A stretch of DNA of 64,000 nucleotides from JAXGXJ01 sp963816155 (lineage in GTDB: Bacteria > Actinomycetota > Thermoleophilia > RBG-16-64-13): the NCBI GenBank assembly GCA_963816155.1, contig CAWFJE010000010.1, forward strand, positions 124,001 through 188,000, given 5' to 3'. This document shows, piece after piece, positions 16,560-25,538 of this stretch. Position numbers and translations under genes: made by a program. Numbering within the stretch: the stretch's first letter is position 1; every line of letters begins with the position of its first letter. The notes beneath the pieces are model-generated. The model made no database searches and had not been told where the DNA came from. It was given only the letters and a program-made list of their open reading frames with translations.

Positions 16560-16859
16560 CTAAGCGATCTTCTGCACTTCGAGGCGAGTGAGCGCCGAAC
16601 GGAAGCCGGCCTTCTTGTGCCAGCCACGCTTGGGCTTGAACCTCGAGATGGTGATCTTGGGTCCCCGAAAGTGCTCGACCACACGAGCCGTCACCGTTCC
16701 GGGCGCGTCTCCCGCCAACCGCACGTCGCTCCCATCGGCGACCAGCAGCGAGGACCACTCCACGGTGGTCCCTTCGGCGGCATCAAGGCGATCGACTACG
16801 ATCTCCCGCCCCTCTTCTACACGGTATTGCTTACCGCCGACTCGGACGATGGCGAACAT
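16560..16859 (-). CDS. rplU: 50S ribosomal protein L21
   Basis: L21 is a 23S rRNA-binding protein of the large subunit. The 99 residues start MFAIVRVGGKQYRVEEG, followed by the conserved VARVVEHFRGPKI-type segment and KPKRGWHKKAGFRS. A GAGGAG Shine-Dalgarno precedes the ATG. It is the first gene behind a recognisable promoter (16926-16955) and leads rpmA-obg-proB-proA-nadD. Confidence 0.97.
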   Translation of the reverse strand: MFAIVRVGGKQYRVEEGREIVVDRLDAAEGTTVEWSSLLVADGSDVRLAGDAPGTVTARVVEHFRGPKITISRFKPKRGWHKKAGFRSALTRLEVQKIA

Positions 16860-16896
16860 CCCGTACTCCTCACGATTTACTCAAATAGACGGATGG

Positions 16897-16914
16897 GGCC
16901 GCGCTTCGGCGGCC
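16897..16914 (-). promoter_or_regulatory. Hairpin at the 5' end of the rplU leader
   Basis: The leader begins with a perfect six-base stem GGCCGC/GCGGCC around a six-base loop, a few bases after the predicted start site. Its place at the very 5' end of a ribosomal-protein mRNA suggests either transcript protection or an autoregulatory binding site. No T-run follows, so it is not a terminator. Confidence 0.4.
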
Positions 16915-16925
16915 ACAAGCAAGGC

Positions 16926-16955
16926 AGTATAGCAAGCTTCGGCCGTCGCTGCCAA
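16926..16955 (-). promoter_or_regulatory. Predicted sigma-70-type promoter of rplU-rpmA-obg
   Basis: On the minus strand TTGGCA (16955-16950) and TATACT (16931-16926) are separated by 18 bases, close to the vegetative consensus and the best-formed promoter in the window. The start would be near 16919, giving a leader of about 60 bases before the rplU ATG. Confidence 0.65.
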
Positions 16956-17015
16956 CGTCGCCCCCAGGGCGGCCTGTCCCGGAGGGGAGCGAGCGTCCGG
17001 ACTCGACGCACATTG

Positions 17016-18461
17016 TCAACCGGAAGCGGGCGCAACGTGATCGAGAGCCACACCGCCGATAGCCCCGGAGAGCACCAGGAAGCAACCACAACATGCCTCC
17101 ACCCTATCCTGGGGCGACGGGTCGCCGGCCGTCAGCAACGAGAGCATCCGCGGATGTACCTCCGCCCCCACTCCCGGGGTGACCGCCTCACGTGCCATCC
17201 TGAGGAGGGCGCGCTCAACCTCTATCAGGGCCGACTCTTCCGAGAGCACGCGCCCCTCTCCACGGCAGGTGGGACAGACGTTTGTCACGATATCCCGCAG
17301 ACCCGGCGTCACATTCTGCCTGGTCATCTCCACCAGTCCCAAAGGCGAGAGCGCCACCACGTAGGTCTTGGTCCGGTCCTTGGACAACTCCGCCTCGAGG
17401 GCACCGATCACGGCGTCACGGTTGCTCTCCGCGGCCATGTCGATGAAGTCGATGACGATGATCCCGCCTATGTCGCGGAGGCGCAATTGACGCACGATCT
17501 CGCCACACGCCTCGAGGTTGGTCGTAAGTGTGGTGTCCTCCAGGAAACGCCTGCCCACGTAGCGACCGGTATTGACGTCGATGACCGTCATCGCCTCCGT
17601 GGGATCGATCACCAGATAGCCCCCGGAGGGAAGGTCCACCCGTCGCGCGAGAGCCTTGCGGGTCTCGCCTTCGAGTCCGTACTGTTCGAAGAGGGGGTTG
17701 ACACCCTGGTAGTGCTCGACCCTCGAAGCCAGAGGAGGGGCCACAGCGCGTATGTAGTTGCCCACCCGCCGGTGCAGGCGCTCGTCGTCGACGATCACCC
17801 TCTCGACATCCGAGCCGCTGAGATCGCGCACGGCCCTAAGGGCCAACTCGATCTCAGCGTAGACGAGACAGGGAGCGTGCGCGGCGGCTGCGCGCCGCGC
17901 CGTCCCCCCCCACACCCGCTGCAAGAAACGGAGGTCGCGCGCCATCATCTCCTCTGAGGCTCCTTCGGCCGCCGTACGCGCGATGAGCCCGCCATCCGAG
18001 AGCAGGGAGCGGCACACTTCCTTCAGACGTCCCCGCTCTTCCTCGCCTAAGCGGCGCGAGACACCGGAGTTGCTCCCACCCGGCACGTAGACCACGTAGC
18101 GGCCGGCCAGAGACAGATGCGTGGTGAGACGTGGCCCCTTGCTGCCCCTGCCCTCCCGGGCGATCTGCACCAGGATCTCCTGACCCGAGCGGAGGAGCTC
18201 CGTGATCTTCCTCCTCGGTTGCCCGCCTCTCGAATCGGCCCCAGACAAGTCGTCCACAGAGAGATACCCGTTGCGCCCCTCACCGATGTCGACGAAGGCA
18301 GCATCCATCCCCGCGAGCACGTTCTCCACCCGCGCTTTGTAGATGTTGCCCACACGCGACCGCCTTCCCGGGCGCTCCACGTAGAACTCGGAGACCTCCC
18401 CGTCCTCCAGAAGAGCCACGCGGGTCTCCACCCCGTCGCGGGAAACGAGAAGCAGCTTCAT
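17016..18461 (-). CDS. rng: RNase G/E family endoribonuclease
   Basis: This enzyme cleaves single-stranded RNA, processing rRNA and starting mRNA decay. The S1-like region GNIYKARVENVLAGMDAAFVD, the catalytic block FIDMAAESNRDAVIGALE preceded by GGIIVIDFI with its metal-binding aspartates, and the zinc-link motif NVCPTCRGEG are all visible. With 481 residues it is RNase G-like and lacks the long scaffold tail of E. coli RNase E. The ATG at 18461 (MKLLLVSRDGVETRVALLED) overlaps the stop of the radical SAM gene by four bases; the open frame upstream of it is a shadow. Position before rplU is typical. Confidence 0.92.
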   Translation of the reverse strand: MKLLLVSRDGVETRVALLEDGEVSEFYVERPGRRSRVGNIYKARVENVLAGMDAAFVDIGEGRNGYLSVDDLSGADSRGGQPRRKITELLRSGQEILVQIAREGRGSKGPRLTTHLSLAGRYVVYVPGGSNSGVSRRLGEEERGRLKEVCRSLLSDGGLIARTAAEGASEEMMARDLRFLQRVWGGTARRAAAAHAPCLVYAEIELALRAVRDLSGSDVERVIVDDERLHRRVGNYIRAVAPPLASRVEHYQGVNPLFEQYGLEGETRKALARRVDLPSGGYLVIDPTEAMTVIDVNTGRYVGRRFLEDTTLTTNLEACGEIVRQLRLRDIGGIIVIDFIDMAAESNRDAVIGALEAELSKDRTKTYVVALSPLGLVEMTRQNVTPGLRDIVTNVCPTCRGEGRVLSEESALIEVERALLRMAREAVTPGVGAEVHPRMLSLLTAGDPSPQDRVEACCGCFLVLSGAIGGVALDHVAPASG

Positions 18462-20986
18462 CGCAGCTCCAGACTCACGCGCTTTCGGCCACGGACGACG
18501 AGAGGGGGTGCGCCAAGGGTGGTCAGCGCCTCGACCACCCTCTCCACCCGGACCGAACCCTGAGGGGTCGTCTTCACGCGGAACCACAGCGTGTAGGCGC
18601 ATTCCCCCTTGGCCTCCACGCGCACCTCGTCCACGTATGCTTTCACGTCCAAGACCCGGGTTCGCTCCCCGCGCCTGTCCTCGATTGTGAGCGACGGCGC
18701 GCAGCGGAGGCGCTCCGCCGCCTCAAGCGGCGGAGCGCCCGGCCCCGTCGCCTCCACATCCACTTCGTAGTACCCCGCCACAACGCGCGCGGCGGCCGGC
18801 CGCGCGCCCTCGTACGGTTCCAGAGAGACGATGCCCACGCCGGCGGGCAATGCCGCCCTCAACCTCTGTTCGAAGTCCAGCGGTGGTTCCTCGGCCAAGC
18901 TGAACTCGCACAATTCTCTCTCGCCCTCCATCCCCACTGCCAGAGGAAGGGCAAGCGTCAGCAGAGGTTTCGGCCTCAAGCCGGCCGACAACGCCAGCCG
19001 CCCCCCGGCCCGACGCACGGCCCGTCGGAACAGCTCGGTCTTGTCCAGGTGACCGACGAACCTGACCTTGCCTCCCAGTGAGAAGGTGAGAAGATAGGTC
19101 AGCGGCTCAGCGAGAGACCCACCGCTGCCGGTGGCTCCTTCATCCGCGACCCCTCGGGCAAGTTCGCTCGGGCCGCTGATGGTCGCAGCTCCATGAGTCG
19201 GCGGCAGGGCCAGATCGTTTTCCATACCTGGACCACACGCGCCGCAGTCACCGCAGAGATCCCACCGGCAGTCGGCCGTAGTCTGTCCCAGGACAGCCTT
19301 CTCCCACTCGCCCCGCAAGTAGTCCCCGTCAACACAGCCGTCTATGACCTCCCAGGGCAGGCGCTCGCCGAGCGGTATCTCCGCAGTCGCCACGCCTTCC
19401 GCCGAAAGACCCGCAGCGGCGAGAGCGGCCCGCCAAGCAGGACCGTTGAACTGCTCCGTCCACGAATCGAAGTGCGCTCCGCCCCGCCAGGCTTCCTCTA
19501 TGACCGTGGCGAATCCCTCGCCCCCTCGAGCCAGAGATGCCTCCAGATAACTCTTGTTGATATCGTGAAGCGCGAGATGCATGCCCCGAGTGTGCAGAGC
19601 CGCCCTCAACAGATCCTGGCGCCGGCGCAAAGTCTCCCGATCGGCCATGCCCGCCCACTGAAAGGGAGTGAACGGCTTGGGCACGAAGTTGTTGACGCTG
19701 ATGTTCAGCCGCAGGCGCGAGGCCCTTTGGCCCAGTGTCCTTCTCCCCAAGTCGCGCACCCGCAGACAAAGGTCGGCGATAGCAAGAACATCATCGTCCT
19801 CTTCCAGCGGGAAGCCGATGACGAAGTAGAGCTTGAGGGTGGTGCAGCCGCTGCGGAAGGCCTCCTCGGCAGCGGCCAGCACGTCATCGCCGGTGACGTT
19901 CTTGTTGATGATGTCGCGCATACGCTGACTGCCGGCTTCCGGGGCCAAGGTCAACGATGGACCTTTGGGAGAAGCGAGGTGCGCCAAACGCACCGAAGCG
20001 GTATCCACCCGCAGTGAAGGCAGCGAGATCCGTACTTCCGGCCGCTCGACCACGAGGCGCCCCAACACGCCCTCCAGCCCGGAGTAGTCCGTTGTCGACA
20101 GCGAAGCCAAGGCCAATTCCTGATGGCCGCTGGCCGCCAACTGGGCGACGGCCATCTCCATGACCTCCCGCGGGGAGCGCTCCCTCACGGGTCGATACCA
20201 CATGCCTGCTTGGCAGAAGCGGCAACCTCTCGTGCAGCCGCGCATGATCTCCACCCAGGAGCGGTCGTGCACGCCGGCTGTGAGCGGCACCAGGCAGGAA
20301 GTGGGATAGGGAGATCCCGCCAGCCGCGGAAGCACGCGACGCATGACGTGACTGCTGATCCCGGGGACGTAGACCCCGCTGATGTCGCTCAAACGAGCCT
20401 TGGCGTCCCGGCGCGCGCCTTCGCGCTTGGTGGCGGCCAACGCGGCCAGTATCTCGGGAAAGACCTCCTCCCCGTCCCCCACCACGAGGGCATCGAAGAA
20501 GGGAGCCATGGGCAGGAAGTTCGCAGTGGCGGGCCCACCTCCGACTACCAGCGGATGGCTCTCACCCCGGTCCTCAGCCCGCAGAGGCAACCCGGCCAGA
20601 TCGAGCATCTCCAGAACGTTGGTGTAGTTGAACTCGTGTTGAAGGGTCACGGCCAAGAGGTCGCTAGCCGCCACAGGGCTCCAGGTCTCCAAAGTCAGCA
20701 GGGGGACCCCGGCCTTCCTCATCTCACCCATCACATCTACCCAGGGCAGGTAGGTGCGCTCCACCTCCACAGCCTCAGCACACCCCGCCAGATGGTATAG
20801 GATCTGTATGGCCTGGTTGGAGATGCCGATCTCGTAGGTGTCCGGGAAGCCCAGGACCACCCTGAGGCTGTTCTGGTCGGCGCCGAACCCGGCCCCGGTC
20901 CCGAACTCATTCCCGATCAGCCGGGCGGGCTGAGAGACCCTCCCGAGGATGTCCTCGAAATCGCGGTAGTGTTGTCCCTCAGTCAA
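18458..20986 (-). CDS. Radical SAM protein fused to DUF2344 (TIGR03960/TIGR03936 type)
   Basis: The ~842-residue protein joins a B12-binding-like plus radical SAM module to a C-terminal DUF2344 domain. The 4Fe-4S cluster motif is CTRGCRFC with Cys251, Cys255 and Cys258, followed by QAGMWYRPVRERSP. The last ~240 residues begin YLLTFSLGGKVRFVGHLDKTEL, the DUF2344 signature. The pair occurs widely beside rng, rplU and obg, implying a role in ribosome or RNA modification; the substrate is not established. The open frame extends to 21448, but the first ~154 residues of that frame are the shadow of the upstream gene. A TTG at 20986 overlaps that gene's stop (TTGA) and gives the family N-terminus (residues 5-28, YRDFEDILGRVSQP then GNEFG). 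Confidence 0.85.
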   Translation of the reverse strand: MTEGQHYRDFEDILGRVSQPARLIGNEFGTGAGFGADQNSLRVVLGFPDTYEIGISNQAIQILYHLAGCAEAVEVERTYLPWVDVMGEMRKAGVPLLTLETWSPVAASDLLAVTLQHEFNYTNVLEMLDLAGLPLRAEDRGESHPLVVGGGPATANFLPMAPFFDALVVGDGEEVFPEILAALAATKREGARRDAKARLSDISGVYVPGISSHVMRRVLPRLAGSPYPTSCLVPLTAGVHDRSWVEIMRGCTRGCRFCQAGMWYRPVRERSPREVMEMAVAQLAASGHQELALASLSTTDYSGLEGVLGRLVVERPEVRISLPSLRVDTASVRLAHLASPKGPSLTLAPEAGSQRMRDIINKNVTGDDVLAAAEEAFRSGCTTLKLYFVIGFPLEEDDDVLAIADLCLRVRDLGRRTLGQRASRLRLNISVNNFVPKPFTPFQWAGMADRETLRRRQDLLRAALHTRGMHLALHDINKSYLEASLARGGEGFATVIEEAWRGGAHFDSWTEQFNGPAWRAALAAAGLSAEGVATAEIPLGERLPWEVIDGCVDGDYLRGEWEKAVLGQTTADCRWDLCGDCGACGPGMENDLALPPTHGAATISGPSELARGVADEGATGSGGSLAEPLTYLLTFSLGGKVRFVGHLDKTELFRRAVRRAGGRLALSAGLRPKPLLTLALPLAVGMEGERELCEFSLAEEPPLDFEQRLRAALPAGVGIVSLEPYEGARPAAARVVAGYYEVDVEATGPGAPPLEAAERLRCAPSLTIEDRRGERTRVLDVKAYVDEVRVEAKGECAYTLWFRVKTTPQGSVRVERVVEALTTLGAPPLVVRGRKRVSLELR

Positions 20987-21834
20987 TGCCTGAGGTCGCG
21001 CACGAGAGCCACCACCCGCTCCGTGGATGCCGGCGCACCGACCTCGAAGTACTTCTGCGCGGCCGCCCCCACCAGACTTGTGGCTCCGTAGCCGACGAGG
21101 GCCTTGTACAGCCAGCCGAACCCGGGCACCAGTGCGACTACCCGGCGGGCGATAGCCCGAAAGCCAAAGCTGAGTCCTATCACCCCCACAAGCTCCAGCG
21201 CGCGATCGGCGTCGATCTTCTGGCCGTAGAGACTGGCTAGATTCAACACCATCTTGATCTGGTTGACCGTCATGGCCGGCATGTCGGCTCCGGGCAGAAA
21301 CACCAAGAGGCCGATGAGAGCGTTCTGACCCGCGGTACGGTGGACAACACGTCGAGCCGCGTACTCCCGCAAAGGAACATAACGACGGCCGAGAGCCACG
21401 AGGTCGCGGTCCGCGACGTTCGCACAGGCCGCGAAGAGGCGCGCCCAACCGCTGGATGCGTCGGAGAACGAGAGCCTGACCGTCCGCTCCGAAAGATGCG
21501 TGATGATCCCAGTCGCCTGCCGCCCCTCGTCGACCGCCAGTACCGCCGTGCCCTGCACCTTGGTCCAGTCCAGTGCGGCCATCGTCTCAGCCTCGCGCTC
21601 CGACGGGATAAGCACCACGAGGAGTTCGCCCGGATAGGTGGACAGACTCGTCAGTTCACGCGGCGAACCGATGAAGGTCGCCGGGGTCGGTCCGCCGCCC
21701 GCAAACCTCTCTTGGGCCAGCGTCACCAAGCCGGAGTCACCCGCCAGAAGGAGAGTCGCGGAGCGTCCTGACACATCGCTGACTTCTTGGAAGGCTTCCC
21801 TGACCTTGGAGACGTTCACCGGTAACTTGGCCAC
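20983..21834 (-). CDS. DUF697 family protein with a degenerate P-loop-like N-terminus
   Basis: The 283-residue protein ends in a DUF697 domain, with hydrophobic helices and the signature LLVFLPGADMPAMTVNQIKM followed by LASLYG and a C-terminal ATSLVGAAAQKYFE. DUF697 is often attached to Era/GTPase-like proteins. Here the N-terminal half has ATLLLAGDSGLVTLAQ, which resembles a GTPase P-loop strand but lacks the GKS/T residues. The GTG at 21834 is chosen because a perfect AGGAGG lies six bases upstream; the frame is open to 21921 inside rodA. It sits between rodA and the radical SAM gene, overlapping the latter by four bases. Function unknown; possibly membrane-associated. Confidence 0.7.
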   Translation of the reverse strand: MAKLPVNVSKVREAFQEVSDVSGRSATLLLAGDSGLVTLAQERFAGGGPTPATFIGSPRELTSLSTYPGELLVVLIPSEREAETMAALDWTKVQGTAVLAVDEGRQATGIITHLSERTVRLSFSDASSGWARLFAACANVADRDLVALGRRYVPLREYAARRVVHRTAGQNALIGLLVFLPGADMPAMTVNQIKMVLNLASLYGQKIDADRALELVGVIGLSFGFRAIARRVVALVPGFGWLYKALVGYGATSLVGAAAQKYFEVGAPASTERVVALVRDLRH

Positions 21835-21868
21835 CTGAAGCCTCCTGATCTGTGTCTCTCTTGCCGTA

Positions 21869-23065
21869 TCACTTGGGCTGACCGGCCACCGAGCGCACAT
21901 GCACACTCTGGAGAAGGCCAATCGCCATTAAGAATACTACCAGGGAGCTGCTGCCAAAACTCACGAAGGGCAGAGGGATACCGGTCACAGGCATTATCCC
22001 GATAGTCATGCCCACGTTCACGAACACCTGGAATACGAGAACACCGGCCACGCCCGCGGCGATGAGTGAGCCATACATGTGCCGGGATTGACGAGCGATA
22101 CGGAAGGCCCTCCAGATGACCACAGCGAACAAACCAAGGAGCAGGATCGCTCCCATGAACCCCAACTCTTCACCGATGACTGCGAAGATGAAGTCGGTGT
22201 GATGGGCGGGCAGGAAGTTCAGATGGGTCTGAGAGCCCTCCAAGAATCCCTTTCCGGCGAACATGCCGCTGCCGACCGCTATCTTGCTCTGAGTGAGCTG
22301 GTAGCCCAGCCCCAAGGGATCACTCTCCGGATTGAGAAACAGCGTCAGCCGCAGGAGCTGGTAGTCGTGGAGGACGTTGACTCCCAGGCTGGGCAAGACA
22401 CGCAGAACGAGCACCCCCGCAGCGAGTGCAGCCCCTGCCAAGGCGCCGAGATGAGGCAGGCGGATGCCCCAGACCACAAGCATAACGGTGAGGATCGCAA
22501 AGAAGACCAGTGCCGTACCCAGGTCGGGCTGCAGATAGACAAGGGCCACGGGTACCAAGACGTACAGCACGCACAAGATGACGAAGCGAAAGCGATGCCT
22601 GAGCTGCACCCCTTCGGCCAGGACGGCCCCCAGCGAGATGATCAGGAGGAACTTGGCGAGTTCCGAGGTCTGAAGGCGGAAGAAGGGCAGCTGGATCCAT
22701 CGGTTCGCACCCACGGTCTCGCCCCCGGACCCGACGACGAGGGTGACGACCAACAGGAGCAGCATGAACCCGTAGACGTAGATCTGGCGCGGAGCGAACC
22801 ACTGGTAGTCGATGACGCTGAAGACCACCATGAGAACCAGGCCGATAAGCACACCGAAGGCCTGTGAGCGTACGTAGTAGAGAGATGAAGAGACGTTGGT
22901 GTCGGCGTGGGTGGCCGAGTACAGCATGAGGATGCCATAGACCACGAGAGTGACGGTCGCTCCCAGCAGTATCCAGTCGAGGCCACGCAGATACTCCCCC
23001 ATCGAGAAGCCCAAGGGCTGACGCCGCTCTCGCGCCGTCTGCAATATCTTGACGGGCTGGCTCAA
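21869..23065 (-). CDS. rodA: RodA, SEDS-family peptidoglycan glycosyltransferase
   Basis: RodA polymerises lipid II during side-wall elongation and works with the class B transpeptidase PBP2. Ten or so membrane helices are visible, with the SEDS signatures QPDLGTALVFF, TQSKIAVGSGMFAGKGFLEG, LPAHHTDFIFAVIGEELGF and the C-terminal GIPLPFVSFGSSSL. The TTG at 23065 is preferred because AGGGG lies seven to eight bases upstream; an ATG at 23002 (MGEYLRGLDW) has no Shine-Dalgarno but would also give a full-length protein. Frame beyond 23065 is shadow. It follows mrdA directly, the usual elongasome pairing. Confidence 0.92.
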   Translation of the reverse strand: MSQPVKILQTARERRQPLGFSMGEYLRGLDWILLGATVTLVVYGILMLYSATHADTNVSSSLYYVRSQAFGVLIGLVLMVVFSVIDYQWFAPRQIYVYGFMLLLLVVTLVVGSGGETVGANRWIQLPFFRLQTSELAKFLLIISLGAVLAEGVQLRHRFRFVILCVLYVLVPVALVYLQPDLGTALVFFAILTVMLVVWGIRLPHLGALAGAALAAGVLVLRVLPSLGVNVLHDYQLLRLTLFLNPESDPLGLGYQLTQSKIAVGSGMFAGKGFLEGSQTHLNFLPAHHTDFIFAVIGEELGFMGAILLLGLFAVVIWRAFRIARQSRHMYGSLIAAGVAGVLVFQVFVNVGMTIGIMPVTGIPLPFVSFGSSSLVVFLMAIGLLQSVHVRSVAGQPK

Positions 23066-23075
23066 GCGATCACCC

Positions 23076-25001
23076 CTACTCTGTGACCGGCACGATCTCA
23101 GGACCGCCCGCCTCGGTATGGAAGTAGGCCTCCAAGACCCGGCGAACCATGGGCGCGGCGACAGAGCTGCCGTGGCCGCCCTGCTCCAATATGGCCACCA
23201 CCGCGATCTCGGGCACGTTGTTGCCGTCCGCAGGCGCGTAGGCCATGAACAGAGCATAGTCGGCGTCGGGCTTCTTCTCGGCCGTGCCCGTCTTGCCTGC
23301 AACGGCCACGGGGAAGTCGGCGAAGGTCCCATAGGCCGTGCCCGAGGGGTCGGAGGTCACCATTCTCATGCCCCGCCGGATGGGGCTCAGCACGTCCGGC
23401 CCGAACCCCAGTTCGCCCCGTTTCTCGGGCTCGATCTGATGGATGACATTGCCGGAAGCGTCGGTGATCTGCAGGCCCAGGTGTGGGACCCAGACGGTAC
23501 CGCCGTTTGCGATCGCACTCAGGGCGACGGCCATCTGCAGAGGCGTGACCAGCAGGTCACCTTGGCCGATGGCCAGATTGATCTCATCGCCGGGTTTCCA
23601 TATCCTGTCGATCTCGGTCTTGCCGTTCTCCGCCTTCCAGTACTTGTCCGGCACGCGGCCACTCGTGGTCTCGTAGGGAATATCGATGCCGGTGTCGCGG
23701 CCGAAGCCGAATAGACGCACGCTATCCTGGAGCACGGGCGTGGGCTGGGAGAAGAGAAGCTTTCCCAGATTGTAGAAATACACATCGCACGATCGGGCTA
23801 TGGCATCGACGAGATTCACATCGCCATGCCCCTCTTCCTTCCAGCACTTCCAGGTCTGACCTGACTCTTTGAACTTCCCGTTGCAGTTGAAGATCGTGTC
23901 TGGCGTGACGAGTCCGGCGTTCAGAGCTGCCGCAGCGACGAAGGACTTGAAAGTGGAGCCGGCGGGATACAGACCGTTGAGGGCCCGGTTGAAGAGCGGG
24001 TTGTGCGCCGCTTCGTCGGTGAGTTCTCCATACTTGAGCGAACTCATGCCGCCCACCCACAGCGACGGATCGTAGTCCGGGTAGGAGGCCATGGCCAAGA
24101 CTTGGCCGTTGCGTGGGTCAAGGGCCACTATCGTCCCACCGGCGGCCTCAACGTAGCCCTCCTGGTGAGCCCGCTGGACCCCCTCCACAATGGCCTGCTC
24201 GGCCGCGCGCTGCAACTCACTGTCGAGGGTGAGGACCAGGTTGTTGCCCGGCTTAGCGGCCACGTCCTCGAGGAACCGCTTCGGTCGGCCGGCGGCGTCC
24301 ACTTCCACGGTCTTCCGTCCATCCGTGCCCCGCAGCTTGGAGTCGTAGGTCCGCTCTATCCCGTTCTTGCCCACGTTCGCGCCCAACGGCATGGTGGCGA
24401 ACTGCTGCTCATCGAGATCCGTCTCAGACACCTCGCCCACATAGCCCACGAGATGGGTGGCAACCGACCTGAAGGGGTAGCTGCGCAGGAAGGTCTTTTC
24501 CACCTGCACGCCCGGGAACTCCAGGCTGTGCTCCTTGAGGTAGGCGACTACCGTGTTCTCAGGGACGTCGTTCTGGACGGTGTGGGTGAGGTAGGGATTC
24601 ATCTTGGCGCGCTCGTACGCCTTGAGAAGGTCTGCGGATGTTACATCCAACAGACCCGCCAGACGCGCTATCTCCTCCGCGAACCCCGTCGCATCCTCGT
24701 CGGGATCAATCATGTCCATCGGGAGCAGACCAACGCTGAGACCGGCCCGGTTCTCCACCAATATCTCGCCGTTGCGGTCGTAGATGACACCTCGTGGCGC
24801 CTCCACCACCACCTCCCGTACGCGGTTGTTCTGCGCGTAGGTGACGTACTCGTCGCCCGAGAGGATCTGCAGGAACCAGAGCCGGAAGGCCAGCACCCCG
24901 AAAAGCACGAGGACCACGAGCAAGAGGACGCCGATCCGGATGCCCATGAACGAGTCATCCTCGGGCGGTGTCCTCTTCCTCACCGGAGAAAGGATGCTCA
25001 T
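23076..25001 (-). CDS. mrdA: PBP2 (MrdA), elongasome transpeptidase
   Basis: This class B penicillin-binding protein cross-links peptidoglycan in the Rod complex. One N-terminal helix (about residues 21-45) is followed by the pedestal (RGVIYDRNGEILVEN) and the transpeptidase domain with STFK (Ser349), SCD at 404-406 and KTGTAE at 570. The SxD variant of the second motif, with YFYNLG after it, is characteristic of PBP2 rather than FtsI. Two cysteines (NCNGKFKESGQTWKCWKEEG) flank a loop found in many PBP2 proteins and could form a disulfide. Its start overlaps the mreD stop by four bases. Confidence 0.94.
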   Translation of the reverse strand: MSILSPVRKRTPPEDDSFMGIRIGVLLLVVLVLFGVLAFRLWFLQILSGDEYVTYAQNNRVREVVVEAPRGVIYDRNGEILVENRAGLSVGLLPMDMIDPDEDATGFAEEIARLAGLLDVTSADLLKAYERAKMNPYLTHTVQNDVPENTVVAYLKEHSLEFPGVQVEKTFLRSYPFRSVATHLVGYVGEVSETDLDEQQFATMPLGANVGKNGIERTYDSKLRGTDGRKTVEVDAAGRPKRFLEDVAAKPGNNLVLTLDSELQRAAEQAIVEGVQRAHQEGYVEAAGGTIVALDPRNGQVLAMASYPDYDPSLWVGGMSSLKYGELTDEAAHNPLFNRALNGLYPAGSTFKSFVAAAALNAGLVTPDTIFNCNGKFKESGQTWKCWKEEGHGDVNLVDAIARSCDVYFYNLGKLLFSQPTPVLQDSVRLFGFGRDTGIDIPYETTSGRVPDKYWKAENGKTEIDRIWKPGDEINLAIGQGDLLVTPLQMAVALSAIANGGTVWVPHLGLQITDASGNVIHQIEPEKRGELGFGPDVLSPIRRGMRMVTSDPSGTAYGTFADFPVAVAGKTGTAEKKPDADYALFMAYAPADGNNVPEIAVVAILEQGGHGSSVAAPMVRRVLEAYFHTEAGGPEIVPVTE

Positions 25002-25537
25002 TCGGTCGCCCCCCTACTGGAGCCTACCAGTACAGCAGGGGCCGGGATGACACGCGCACGCACAAGCAACATGAAGACGGGCACCGTCACCAGCGCGTCC
25101 AGCAGCATCTGCGGGATCATCTGTGTCACTACCATGGTGAAAAAGGCTCCGCGCGGCCCCATGGTGTACTGGAACAGGCCATAGAGGAACTGGGCGGCGA
25201 AGGAGGCCACCCCGGCCAGCAGGAACACTGCCCAAGGTGTGACCGCCCCTATGCGCCCCGAAAGCATCCCCGCGAAGTAGCCCACCAGCACGTAGATGAA
25301 GGAGTGGACGCCGAGGGGTTCGTAGAAGGCCATGCCGGCAAGCAGGCCGGCGAAGAAGCCGAAAAGGGCACCCTCCATAGAGCCTTTTCCGATCGCTATG
25401 ATGACTGTGAGGATGAGGAAGAGGTCGGCCGTGACCCCGAGGATGCTGATACGCGACACGATCAGCACCTGCAGAGCGACGGCGATGACGAAAAGGAGCA
25501 GGAGTTTGCCCACAGCTATGAGTTGTTTGCGCCCCAT
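24998..25537 (-). CDS. mreD: MreD, rod-shape-determining membrane protein
   Basis: MreD is a polytopic inner-membrane component of the Rod complex. The 179 residues form five to six hydrophobic segments with the family pattern DLFLILTVIIAIGKGSMEGALFG (split here for length: DLFLILTVIIAIG, then EGALFGFFAGLLAG). The protein is poorly conserved, so the order mreB-mreC-mreD-mrdA-rodA provides much of the confidence. It starts one base after the mreC stop and overlaps mrdA. Confidence 0.9.
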   Translation of the reverse strand: MGRKQLIAVGKLLLLFVIAVALQVLIVSRISILGVTADLFLILTVIIAIGKGSMEGALFGFFAGLLAGMAFYEPLGVHSFIYVLVGYFAGMLSGRIGAVTPWAVFLLAGVASFAAQFLYGLFQYTMGPRGAFFTMVVTQMIPQMLLDALVTVPVFMLLVRARVIPAPAVLVGSSRGATE

Positions 25538-25538
25538 G

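Noticed and set aside
20987..21448. N-terminal extension of the radical SAM protein to 996 residues
   Set aside because: The first ~154 residues are the out-of-frame shadow of the DUF697 gene, Arg/Ser-rich and unlike any family member; homologues begin near YRDFEDIL.
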